Shown here: positions 1 to 7,265 of the stretch, piece after piece | Position numbering within the stretch: the stretch's first letter is position 1 | Layout of the letters: every line of letters starts with the position of its first letter | Source of the DNA: Haloarchaeobius salinus | GTDB lineage: Archaea; Halobacteriota; Halobacteria; Halobacteriales; Natrialbaceae | Reading direction: 5' to 3' | Assembly: GCF_024464185.1 (NCBI RefSeq) | Contig: NZ_JANHAU010000007.1 | Span: 1 to 64,000, forward strand | DNA: 64,000 nt | Position numbers and translations under genes: made by a program | The notes under the pieces: generated by a model | Databases searched by the model: none | What the model was told of the DNA's origin: nothing | The model's input: only the letters and a program-made list of their open reading frames with translations

Positions 1-695
1 CGTTGCAAGCGAGTCAGTGCTACGCCACGACCGGAGCACGCATCCACCTCGACGTCGATGTCGATGGGGCGTCTCTCGGTGAACACGTCACCGTCGACGG
101 GACTTCCGAAATCGATGTCTCCGTCGCGGGAACTGGCCCCCTTACGGATGTCGACCTCTTTCGCGACGGCGAGTGCATCGACTCCGTCGACTGTACGACG
201 GGTGCCAGTCGATACGAAATCCGGTGGTTCGGCACGCGACCACGAGTTCGAGATAAAGTCGTCGACTGGAGCGGCGGGCTCACACTCGACGCCGGTTCGT
301 TCACCGATGTCGAACCCTTTGGCTTCCAGCATCCCGAACACGGGCTGACGTCGACAACTACGTCGAGTCTGGAGTGGATCAGCAAAACCGCGGGCAACCA
401 TCAGGGAGTTCGTTTCGATGTCGACGCCCCGGCGGACGCAACGGTCTCACTCCACACGCCGATGTACAACGGTTCGTTCCACATCGACACGATTAGCGAC
501 GACCGCATCAGCGACTTCGATTCGGTCGACGGAGAAATCGTCTGCCGTGAGATCGGAGCTACGACCACGACTGATACGACTTTGACGTTCACCGACGACC
601 CAGACCCAGGCACTCACATCTACCACGTCAGGGTTCGACAAGCTGACGGTGAGATGGCTTGGGGTTCACCCATCTCCGTTATGACCGAGCACTGA
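1..695 (+). CDS. C-terminal part of a DUF3604 family protein (5' end outside window)
   Basis: The frame is open from the left edge, so the N-terminal part is missing. About 230 residues are visible. They are acidic and rich in Thr, Ser and Asp with alternating hydrophobic residues, as in a beta-sandwich. The last stretch (HVRVRQADGEMAWGSPISV) resembles the C-terminus of DUF3604 proteins, which typically ends in a motif like RQADGEMAWSSPIW. The family's N-terminal metal-binding PHP-like part would lie upstream and cannot be seen. DUF3604 proteins are conserved and often found near catabolic genes, but their reaction is not established to my knowledge. A convergent remnant follows after 5 bases. 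Confidence 0.6.
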   Translation, partial: LQASQCYATTGARIHLDVDVDGASLGEHVTVDGTSEIDVSVAGTGPLTDVDLFRDGECIDSVDCTTGASRYEIRWFGTRPRVRDKVVDWSGGLTLDAGSFTDVEPFGFQHPEHGLTSTTTSSLEWISKTAGNHQGVRFDVDAPADATVSLHTPMYNGSFHIDTISDDRISDFDSVDGEIVCREIGATTTTDTTLTFTDDPDPGTHIYHVRVRQADGEMAWGSPISVMTEH

Positions 696-700
696 CCCAC

Positions 701-1117
701 TCAATCGAGTTCCATCCGATAGTTCGCATCAGTCTCGACGTCGTCGTACATCCGGTCGAGCACGTCGAGTGTAGATTCGAAGGTTACGTAGTGTTCGCTG
801 GCGTATTCGACTGTCTCTTCGAGCGGGATGACGGGCCGGCCATCGACCATGTCGGTCGTGATGTCTGGCTGTAGCTCGAGGACGATCTGTATCGCCCCGT
901 CAACCTCCTTTGCCGGAAGGCGTTCCTGTGTTGCTGGGAGTCCGAACTGGGAGAAGAAAGTCGTCCACGCATCGAATTCAGACTCGGTAACCGCGATGAA
1001 CAGCGGATAATCGTCTGGGGTACGCGCGACCTGGTAGCCGCCGCGAGTCCAGACGTAGCCGCGGGCAGGAGGTATGATGTAGTGGACTGGGACACCCCTC
1101 GTCCCGAGTGAAAGCAT
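701..1117 (-). pseudogene. Truncated C-terminal domain of a haloarchaeal HTH protein
   Basis: The frame encodes 138 residues whose core (YVWTRGGYQVARTPDDYPLF and the following 90 residues) matches the C-terminal half of the intact HTH protein at 17476-18153 (YVWTHGGYQIARSHDDYPVF). The N-terminal helix-turn-helix half is missing, and a stretch between YIIP and YVWT is shorter than in the intact copy. The apparent start (MLSLGTRGV) is read from a repeat shared with the replication origin (see 1091-1168). I therefore think the gene was cut by recombination at that repeat and is a remnant, although a short protein could still be made. Confidence 0.6.
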
Positions 1118-1168
1118 GCTATGGAAGGGTCCTGTGGTGAGGGGGTGCTTTCGGACAGGGGGGTGACG
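1091..1168. repeat. ORB-like element shared with the origin region
   Basis: A stretch of about 27 bases from 1091 (ACACCCCTCGTCCCGAGTG followed by AAAGCATG) recurs with two differences at 21379-21405, beside the ORB array upstream of orc1. On the minus strand it reads CTTTCACTCGGGACGAGGGG, which has the shape of an archaeal origin recognition box: a CACT-type core followed by a G-rich tail. A second, weaker copy in the opposite direction (GTGCTTTCGGACAGGGGGGT) begins at 1146. This may be an outlying Orc1 site or the scar of a rearrangement involving the origin. Confidence 0.4.
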
Positions 1169-1181
1169 CCTAAACCAGTTG

Positions 1182-1203
1182 GATATTCATGGTGAAGAAT
1201 ATT
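1182..1203. promoter_or_regulatory. Inverted repeat upstream of the aminotransferase-fold gene
   Basis: GATATTC and GAATATT face each other with an 8-base spacer, ending 28 bases before the ATG at 1232. The position suits a regulator site or an AT-rich promoter core. No cognate regulator is adjacent, so the assignment rests on symmetry and position only. Confidence 0.35.
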
Positions 1204-1231
1204 GTCTGGCTTCCGTGTGGGATGATACTGC

Positions 1232-2392
1232 ATGCCAACTGACAGACTACAGGATGTTCCGGGATTCGATATCGACGAGGTCGCCGATGCCGCAGGCGAC
1301 GATCCCGAGGTGTTGCGACTCGAAAACCTCGACGTGAACCTCATGTCCGAGTTGCTGCCTGAAGAGGTGAAGTCGGCAACTCGTGACGCTGTAGGTACGT
1401 TCGACGCGAACAGTTACCTCCCATTCATCGGGAAGAAAGACCTTCGTGAAGCGGTGGCACGCCAGACGAATGACCGCTCGGGTCACGACTACGGTGCTGA
1501 AAACGTCGTTATCACCTGTAGCACGGGGGAGAGTGTTCTCGATGCTCTCCTTGCGATGATCGACCCTGGAGACGAGGTCGTCCTGACGGATCCGATTTAC
1601 GCTGGTATGATAAATCGGACGCGCCTCGCTGGCGGTGAACCATCGTTCGTACCGTACGTGAATGCTGGTGACGAGTGGCGGTTGGACGTCGAGGTACTTC
1701 GGGAAACTGTGAGCGACGACACCGAAGTACTCCTGCTGGTCAATCCGTCCATGCCGTCCGGGGCAGTCCTGAGTCGTGAGGAGTGGGAGACGATTCGCGA
1801 CCTCTGCCAGGAACACGACATCTGGTTGCTCTACAACGCGATTTGGGAGTCAGTGCTATTCGACGATCTGCCACTGATTCATCCTGTCTCCCTGCCTGGA
1901 ATGGCTGAGCGGACCGTTATCGCTGGCTCAGTGACGAAATCATACGGGATGATTGGCTGGCGCGTGGGCTGGATCGTCGGCCCCGAAGAGTTCATGAACG
2001 ACGCTGCTCGGACCCACATCTACAACACGACAACGCCTGGTGGCATCGGACAGGCAGGCGCGCTCGCTGCCCTCGAGTCCGACTTCGAACCAAGCGAGTA
2101 CGTACCCGAACTGCAGCGTCGGCGGGATACAGTCACCGAGCAATTACGCGATATTGGCGTCACCACGATTCCCTCGAAAGGTGGATGGATGCAACTGATG
2201 AACGTTGAGGAGCTGGGTTACGATTCTTCGACGGCGTCGGATCTCCTTCTGGAGGAAAGTAAGGTCGCTGCGACACCGATGCGCCACTGGGGTGACGAGA
2301 ACAGCGATCAGTACGTCCGGATCGTCTTCAGCAACGAGCCTGTCGAGCGACTCGAAGAACTCGGGGATCGAGTCGAATCCGCGCTTCTGTAG
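1232..2392 (+). CDS. PLP-dependent aminotransferase-fold enzyme with altered cofactor pocket
   Basis: A 386-residue protein of the class I/II aminotransferase family (fold type I). The Schiff-base lysine is K236 in GSVTKSYGMIGWRVGW, the following R244 fits the usual GxR, and YVRIVF near the end carries the expected C-terminal arginine. Three cofactor-contacting positions are unusual. The NPTG motif reads NPSMPSG (M174 where Asn is normal). The aspartate that pairs with the PLP ring nitrogen is N202. The tyrosine three residues later is W205. The protein therefore keeps the fold and lysine, but its chemistry may not be ordinary transamination. It is the first gene of the left catabolic group, 171 bases before a Rieske oxygenase, and probably acts on an amino acid related to that pathway. 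Substrate unknown. Confidence 0.8.
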   Translation: MPTDRLQDVPGFDIDEVADAAGDDPEVLRLENLDVNLMSELLPEEVKSATRDAVGTFDANSYLPFIGKKDLREAVARQTNDRSGHDYGAENVVITCSTGESVLDALLAMIDPGDEVVLTDPIYAGMINRTRLAGGEPSFVPYVNAGDEWRLDVEVLRETVSDDTEVLLLVNPSMPSGAVLSREEWETIRDLCQEHDIWLLYNAIWESVLFDDLPLIHPVSLPGMAERTVIAGSVTKSYGMIGWRVGWIVGPEEFMNDAARTHIYNTTTPGGIGQAGALAALESDFEPSEYVPELQRRRDTVTEQLRDIGVTTIPSKGGWMQLMNVEELGYDSSTASDLLLEESKVAATPMRHWGDENSDQYVRIVFSNEPVERLEELGDRVESALL

Positions 2393-2497
2393 TAGCTTCA
2401 ACCTTTGGACAGTTTGGTGTTATAACCTCTCCACAAACCCTAAAATTATTTTTCAATAGAGGGTCTGATATTCTCGAAGTGCTAATTTAGCTCTCCA

Positions 2498-2509
2498 CTA
2501 TATTTAATA
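2498..2509 (+). promoter_or_regulatory. TATA-like promoter of the first dioxygenase operon
   Basis: CTATATTTAATA lies in an AT-rich gap after the aminotransferase-fold gene and 55 bases before the ATG at 2564. It is the best archaeal TATA match in the gap. Transcription would start near 2532 and give a leader of about 30 bases. Confidence 0.45.
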
Positions 2510-2563
2510 CACCCTCCAATTGCTGGCATTCACCTTAACCAATGATACTGAGTACCTAATGAC

Positions 2564-3937
2564 ATGGGAATAGAGAGGAATACAACTAACTCGATGCCTG
2601 CGGCGGCGGATGTCATCGAACAAGTTGGGTCGATTAAAGAAACGGGGACTATCCCCTCCCAGATCCACAACGACGACGAGATTCACCAGCTGGAACTTGA
2701 GCGAGTTTTCAGTGATACTTGGGTACTCGTTGGTCACGAATCGGAGATTCCGGAGCCGGGTGACTACGCGAAACGCTACATCGGGGACAGTCCTTTCATA
2801 TTCGTCCGCGACGACACCGGTGAAGTACAGGTCCTCTTCGACTCGTGCCAACACCGGGGCACGACGGTCGTCCGTGCTGAACAGGGCAACACGTCGTACT
2901 TCCGGTGTCCGTACCACAACTGGACGTACGATACCACGGGAGAACTTGTCGGTGTCCCACACAAAGAAGAGTTCTTCAAGGAGCTCGATACCTGTGAGTA
3001 CGCCCTTGACTCTGCGCCACAGGTCGATAGTTACCGCGGTCTCGTGTTCGCGTGTCTCTCTGCCGATGCTCCGTCACTGGAGGAGTATCTCGGCGATTTC
3101 ACGTGGTATCTCGACCTCCATCTGCAGTTTGCTGATGGCGGGATGGAAGTGGTTGGGGAGCCCATTCGGTGGGAGATCGATACGAACTGGAAGATTGGGG
3201 CTGACAATTTCACCGGCGATTCCTATCACACGCTTGCGACACACAAGTCTGCCATGGACTTGGATATCTTCCCGCCGGAACTCTCAGCGGCCGGGGCGGA
3301 GCGAACTCCCGCAGACATCACTGAGTGTAGCGGGCACTCCTGCATGCTTGCGTATCTGGAGAACCAGGAGTACGCAGGTGGCTACCCGGAGGACATCTTC
3401 ACGGATACTCACCTCTCCGATGACCAGCTTCGGCTCGCGAAACGACTGGTCTCGAGTGTCGGTACCGTCTTCCCGAACATGTCGTTCCTCCAGATGAACC
3501 TCAACCCTGATCCGGAGAACCGCGAGGTTACGGCGTTTCTGAACGTCCGAAAGTGGCAGCCTGTCGGGCCAAAGAAAACGCAGGTATGGAACTGGATTCT
3601 CGTTCCCCGGGGTGCCTCTGAGGAGTTCAAACAGCGCGCATACGATACCGGCATCGGAACGTTCAGCGTGGCTGGAAACTTCGAGGTCGACGACTTCGCA
3701 GTCTGGGACGGCATCGCAGAAGCAGCCGGGAGTACGTTCGGGAAGAAGATCGGACGTGAATCGAACTTCCAGATGGGAGTCGGTGATATGAGTGATTCGG
3801 ACGAGATTTCGGACGAGTTCCCGGGACCTGGGGAAGTGTACGGCACGAACTTTGAGGATGGAACGATGCAGACGTTCTATCAGAGCTGGTACCGTGCGAT
3901 GACTGGCCAGCACATTGACCCGGAGGATAGCCAATGA
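2564..3937 (+). CDS. Rieske aromatic ring-hydroxylating dioxygenase, alpha subunit (first copy)
   Basis: A 457-residue catalytic subunit. The Rieske [2Fe-2S] ligands are C95 and H97 (CQHRG) and C115 and H118 (CPYH). The mononuclear iron site has NFTGDSYHTLATH, giving bridging D219 and ligands H222 and H227; the acidic third ligand probably lies in the DDFAVWDG segment near residue 385. The family adds both atoms of O2 to an aromatic ring to give a cis-dihydrodiol, using electrons from a ferredoxin and reductase. The stop overlaps the start of the beta subunit (ATGA), so the two are coupled. It is a paralogue of the alpha subunit at 60690-61988. The substrate cannot be read from sequence; the lyase in the same operon suggests an aryl-acrylate or arylpropionate. 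Confidence 0.9.
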   Translation: MGIERNTTNSMPAAADVIEQVGSIKETGTIPSQIHNDDEIHQLELERVFSDTWVLVGHESEIPEPGDYAKRYIGDSPFIFVRDDTGEVQVLFDSCQHRGTTVVRAEQGNTSYFRCPYHNWTYDTTGELVGVPHKEEFFKELDTCEYALDSAPQVDSYRGLVFACLSADAPSLEEYLGDFTWYLDLHLQFADGGMEVVGEPIRWEIDTNWKIGADNFTGDSYHTLATHKSAMDLDIFPPELSAAGAERTPADITECSGHSCMLAYLENQEYAGGYPEDIFTDTHLSDDQLRLAKRLVSSVGTVFPNMSFLQMNLNPDPENREVTAFLNVRKWQPVGPKKTQVWNWILVPRGASEEFKQRAYDTGIGTFSVAGNFEVDDFAVWDGIAEAAGSTFGKKIGRESNFQMGVGDMSDSDEISDEFPGPGEVYGTNFEDGTMQTFYQSWYRAMTGQHIDPEDSQ

Positions 3938-4440
3938 GCGACCGATTCGAACTCCGACTGCAGTGTGAGGAATTCCTCTACAGGGAGGCCGAGTTCCTCG
4001 ACGACGGCAGGCTCCACGATTGGCTCGAACTGCTGACTGACGATGTCGAGTATCGCGTTCCCAGACGAGTCACCCGTGAACGGGGGAGTGAAGAGTCTGA
4101 GTTCAGTGACGACGGGTTCCACTACCGAGAGGACCTCGGGACACTTAGGACCCGTGTGAAACGGTTCGACCGCGAGTACGCCTGGGCAGAGAACCCTCCA
4201 TCACGAACCCGGCGGTTCGTGAGCAACGTTCGGGTGGAGGAGACGTCGGACGATGAGGTTCGGGTGAAGAGCAACCTGTTGCTCTATCGGAATCAGGGCG
4301 ACACGACGGACTCAGACTTGCTCGTCGGAGAGAGACACGATACACTCCGTCGTGTAGATGGGTCATTCAAGCTCGCTCAGCGGGAGGTACAACTCGACCA
4401 GACGATACTCGATACGCGAAACCTCTCGTTCTTCCTGTAG
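3934..4440 (+). CDS. Ring-hydroxylating dioxygenase, beta subunit (first copy)
   Basis: A 168-residue protein of the SnoaL-like/NTF2-fold beta subunit family. The N-terminal signature (EFLYREAEFLDDGRLHDWLE) and the segment RTRRFVSNVRVEE are typical. Such subunits hold the alpha3-beta3 hexamer together and have no metal site. It overlaps the alpha gene by 4 bases and is followed after 2 bases by a small conserved gene. The paralogue at 61993-62511 shares both signatures. Confidence 0.88.
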   Translation: MSDRFELRLQCEEFLYREAEFLDDGRLHDWLELLTDDVEYRVPRRVTRERGSEESEFSDDGFHYREDLGTLRTRVKRFDREYAWAENPPSRTRRFVSNVRVEETSDDEVRVKSNLLLYRNQGDTTDSDLLVGERHDTLRRVDGSFKLAQREVQLDQTILDTRNLSFFL

Positions 4441-4442
4441 CT

Positions 4443-4931
4443 ATGAGTGATAACTCTCTGACGACGACGGTGACTGTAACGCCGCTCACCCGTGTGGCTA
4501 CTCAGGGAACAGCAGTCGTTGTACGCCGAGTAACCACTCCGAAAGGAGCCCGGTTAGAACTCGATGCATCGAGGGTCGACGAACGCATCCGTCTCGATGC
4601 AGTCACGTTAGAGTGTCTTGCCTGGCAGGATCGCTCGACATTTCTCTCGTTCCTCGACCAACAGGAACAGTCTCGGCCAGCCGACGAGCTTCTCGTCCAG
4701 CGAGAGCCTGGTGATAACCTGACTGAAGAACTCACACGAATAACGAACGAGTTCGGGCATGTCGAGATACAGGTGCCTGACACGGACACACCGACGTGGG
4801 TTGAACTGGTGGCACCAAAGCTCGGCTACACGACCCGATTGAATGCCGTGGCTCTCGAGAGTATCGCGTCTCAAGACCAGAGTACGTTCACAGAACTGCT
4901 CCGGCAACGATTGGAGGACCCAAAGACATGA
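4443..4931 (+). CDS. Two-repeat protein of unknown function in the dioxygenase operon
   Basis: A 162-residue protein I do not recognise. It contains two related segments. The first includes LELDASRVDERIRLDAVTLE and ends DRSTFLSFLDQ (about residues 37-73). The second includes VELVAPKLGYTTRLNAVALE and ends DQSTFTELLRQ (about 119-156). Each looks like a beta-strand followed by a helix. There are no cysteines or histidines arranged as an iron-sulfur or metal site, so it is not the missing ferredoxin. It starts 2 bases after the beta subunit and ends 70 bases before the lyase, so it is almost certainly co-transcribed. A structural or assembly role for the oxygenase is possible but unproven. Confidence 0.7.
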   Translation: MSDNSLTTTVTVTPLTRVATQGTAVVVRRVTTPKGARLELDASRVDERIRLDAVTLECLAWQDRSTFLSFLDQQEQSRPADELLVQREPGDNLTEELTRITNEFGHVEIQVPDTDTPTWVELVAPKLGYTTRLNAVALESIASQDQSTFTELLRQRLEDPKT

Positions 4932-5001
4932 AACTGGTGTCATATTTAGTTGCAGTAGTGGTAGAAAAGCGGTTGAACGCACCGAATACGGAGGGAAAAG
5001 A

Positions 5002-6555
5002 ATGACAATTGAACTGACCGGTGAGGATTTGACGATTGAAAGCGCGGTTGCCTGTGCCCGTGACGGGGAGGACGTTGCGGTGAGCGACGAGGCACTAGAG
5101 CGAGTCCGGAAGGCCCGGTCCAATCTGGAATCGAGAATCGGGACGGGAGAGATAATATATGGCGTCAACACTGGTTTCGGTGCAAGCCAGAACGAAGTCA
5201 TCGATTCCGAGGATGTGACGACGCTGCAAACGAACCTGATTCGAAGTAATGCGGTCTGTGTTGGCGACCCCGTTGAGGAGGACGAAGCTAGGATGATGAT
5301 GCTGCTTCGTCTCAACTCCCTTCTCTCGGGGAGTTCCGGCGTTCGGGATCATGTCATTCTGAAGCTCCGGGACCTGCTGAATCGTGGATTCTATCCCCAC
5401 GTCCCACGGAAAGGTTCGGTCAGTGCAAGCGGCGACCTCGCGCCGCTCGCCCACATCGCGCTTGCGATGCTCGGTGAAGGCAAAGCGTGGAACGGAGAGG
5501 AATGGGTGCTGTCGAGTGAAGTCCTGGACTCGATTGGAGTGGAACCACTCTCCACTGACGACGGTGAGACCGGTCTCGAGGCCAAGGAGGGGCTCGCACT
5601 CATCAACGGGACGAACTACATCACTGCTGTTGCTACGCTGGCTGTTCACGACGCAGAGCGGTTGCTCGATACTGCCGATACTGTTGGAACGATGACTTTA
5701 GAGGCGTTCCGTGGGATCAGTGACCCGTTCCGTGCGGAGATCCACGAATTACGGAACCATCCTGGCCAAAAAGAGGTGGCGAGACGTGTCAGGGAGGGTA
5801 TCGAAGGTAGTGAGTTGGTCACGGCCGCTGCAGAGGCGGATCGGGCACAGGACTCCTACTCGCTGCGGTGCATCCCACAGGTACACGGTGCGAGTCGGGA
5901 CACGGTCGGCCACGTTCGAGCGGTTGTCGAACGGGAATTGAACGCTGTCACTGACAACCCGCTCGTGTTGAACCAGGGTGAGGGAGACGTGGTTTCCGGA
6001 GGGAATTTCCACGGGCAACCAATCGCATTCGCCATTGACCAGCTTTCGATGGCGATTGCAGAGATAGCGAACATCTCCGAGCGTCGGATCTTCAAGTTAA
6101 CCGGTGGTGAGCCCGAGGGTCGCACTGATGGGACGACGGCGAGTGAGGACTCGGATGAGCTCCCACCGTTCCTCGTCGAAGATCCGGGATTGAACTGTGG
6201 GTTCATGATGCCACACGTGACTGCAGCGGCTCTCGTCTCTGAGAACAAGACGCTCGTGCATCCGTCGTCGACGGACTCGATTCCAACATCGGACAATCAG
6301 GAAGACCATGTGAGTATGGGCGCAAACGGCGCGAACCATCTCGTTGAGGTTCTCGATAACGTCGAGACAGTGCTAGCTATCGAGCTGTTCGCCTCGTACA
6401 CTGCACTGGACTATCGGACTGACAGTCCCGGGAAGAAAGCGAGCGAGATCGTCGACACGCTTGAAGAGACTGTTGAGCCACTCACGGAGGACCGACTGAT
6501 GCAGGAAGACTTTGTGAGCTTAAGATCGCTGGTTCGTACTGGGGAAATCGAGTAG
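5002..6555 (+). CDS. Aromatic amino acid ammonia-lyase (histidine ammonia-lyase family) with altered selectivity residue
   Basis: A 517-residue protein of the MIO lyase family, which removes ammonia from His, Phe or Tyr to give an aryl-acrylate. The MIO cofactor forms from A142-S143-G144 (SVSASGDLAPLAH). Y53 (YGVNTGFG), the NGTN loop, QDSYSLR (matching Q277, Y280 and R283 of Pseudomonas HAL), GGNFHG and NQEDHVSMG (E414 equivalent) are all present. The substrate-selecting pair at 82-83, Ser-His in true histidine ammonia-lyases, is Ser-Asn (LIRSNAVCVG), so histidine may not be the substrate. I chose the ATG at 5002 because GGAGG precedes it and residue numbering then matches HAL. It is last in the dioxygenase operon, with no urocanase or other hut genes nearby. 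Confidence 0.85.
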   Translation: MTIELTGEDLTIESAVACARDGEDVAVSDEALERVRKARSNLESRIGTGEIIYGVNTGFGASQNEVIDSEDVTTLQTNLIRSNAVCVGDPVEEDEARMMMLLRLNSLLSGSSGVRDHVILKLRDLLNRGFYPHVPRKGSVSASGDLAPLAHIALAMLGEGKAWNGEEWVLSSEVLDSIGVEPLSTDDGETGLEAKEGLALINGTNYITAVATLAVHDAERLLDTADTVGTMTLEAFRGISDPFRAEIHELRNHPGQKEVARRVREGIEGSELVTAAAEADRAQDSYSLRCIPQVHGASRDTVGHVRAVVERELNAVTDNPLVLNQGEGDVVSGGNFHGQPIAFAIDQLSMAIAEIANISERRIFKLTGGEPEGRTDGTTASEDSDELPPFLVEDPGLNCGFMMPHVTAAALVSENKTLVHPSSTDSIPTSDNQEDHVSMGANGANHLVEVLDNVETVLAIELFASYTALDYRTDSPGKKASEIVDTLEETVEPLTEDRLMQEDFVSLRSLVRTGEIE

Positions 6556-6578
6556 TATTTCCACGAAGTAACAGCCTG

Positions 6579-6584
6579 TTTTTT
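6579..6584 (+). terminator. Possible T-run terminator after the lyase gene
   Basis: A run of six T follows the lyase stop codon by 23 bases (CAGCCTGTTTTTTGACACC). T-rich tracts are the usual archaeal termination signal, and this one separates the left operon from the plasmid remnants that follow. Confidence 0.35.
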
Positions 6585-6680
6585 GACACCTCTGGCAGAG
6601 TAGTGCTCCTCATACATGAATGGGAATTCTAGTATCCTAAGAGAAGGTTGTGTTCCGGAAGTCCAGTTCAGGATGGGGAG

Positions 6681-7190
6681 CTACTGTGTCATTTTGACCG
6701 CGTCGATGATTTCCTGTGCGGTATCCACAATGCGCTGCAATCGCTCCTGGATCGTCTCGGCGGGGTCCCCGTTCCAGGCGGCGACGTAGAACGCGCGGTT
6801 CGAGGCGTCGAGGCCGAAGTACTGCGAGACCACGTAAGCAGTGCTCTCGGCTTCGACCTCGCGCTTCTTGCGTTCGTTTGGATCGTCGATGTCGAAGTGC
6901 AGCAGGGCGTGAGCGTACTCGTGGGCGAGCACACTGGCCACCTGGGCGTCGTTGTCGACGTCCTTGATTTCGACGAGCAACGAGCAGTCGTACATGCTGG
7001 GCTCGGTGCAGACGCCTGCCGCGTCGCCGTGGGTCCATTCCTCGGGGAGATCACACGGACTCCCAGCTCCGGTGCAGCCCCGAGGAGCGCGTCGAGGATG
7101 TCGTCTTCACTCCCGTCGCCGTGGGCGGTGGTATCGAGTTCGGGAAGCGGCTCATCCTCGGTCTGGGAGACGTTACCGATAGCTGAAGGA
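6681..7190 (-). pseudogene. Frameshifted, N-terminally truncated ArdC-like antirestriction/ImmA-type metallopeptidase
   Basis: Two minus-strand frames together give the C-terminal half of a haloarchaeal ArdC-like plasmid protein. The upstream frame reads IGNVSQTEDEPLPELDTT and runs to ELGVRVIS. Near 7041-7049 the reading shifts, and the second frame continues PEEWTHGDAAGVCTEPSMYD. It then has the zinc-binding helix VLAHEYAHALLHF and the tail EVEAESTAYVVSQYFGLD. One missing base joins the two parts. The N-terminal region is absent, and the homology stops at about 7190 against AT-rich DNA. The intact protein is usually plasmid-borne and thought to counter restriction on entry. This copy appears dead, although the 104 residues from 6995 could still be made. 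Confidence 0.75.
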
Positions 7191-7265
7191 CGAACTATGA
7201 TGTCAATAAATTATAATAGGAGGAAAGACATATGATATTATAAAACTTATGTATCACAGATAACA

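Noticed and set aside
2610-3497. 295-residue frame inside the Rieske alpha gene
   Set aside because: Overlaps an unmistakable oxygenase in another frame and is Ser/Arg-rich.
4608-5315. 235-residue minus frame over the small repeat protein and lyase start
   Set aside because: Antisense to a well supported operon, with atypical composition.
5002-6555. Calling the lyase hutH
   Set aside because: The selectivity residue is not the histidine-specific one and no histidine-degradation genes are near, so the substrate is left open.
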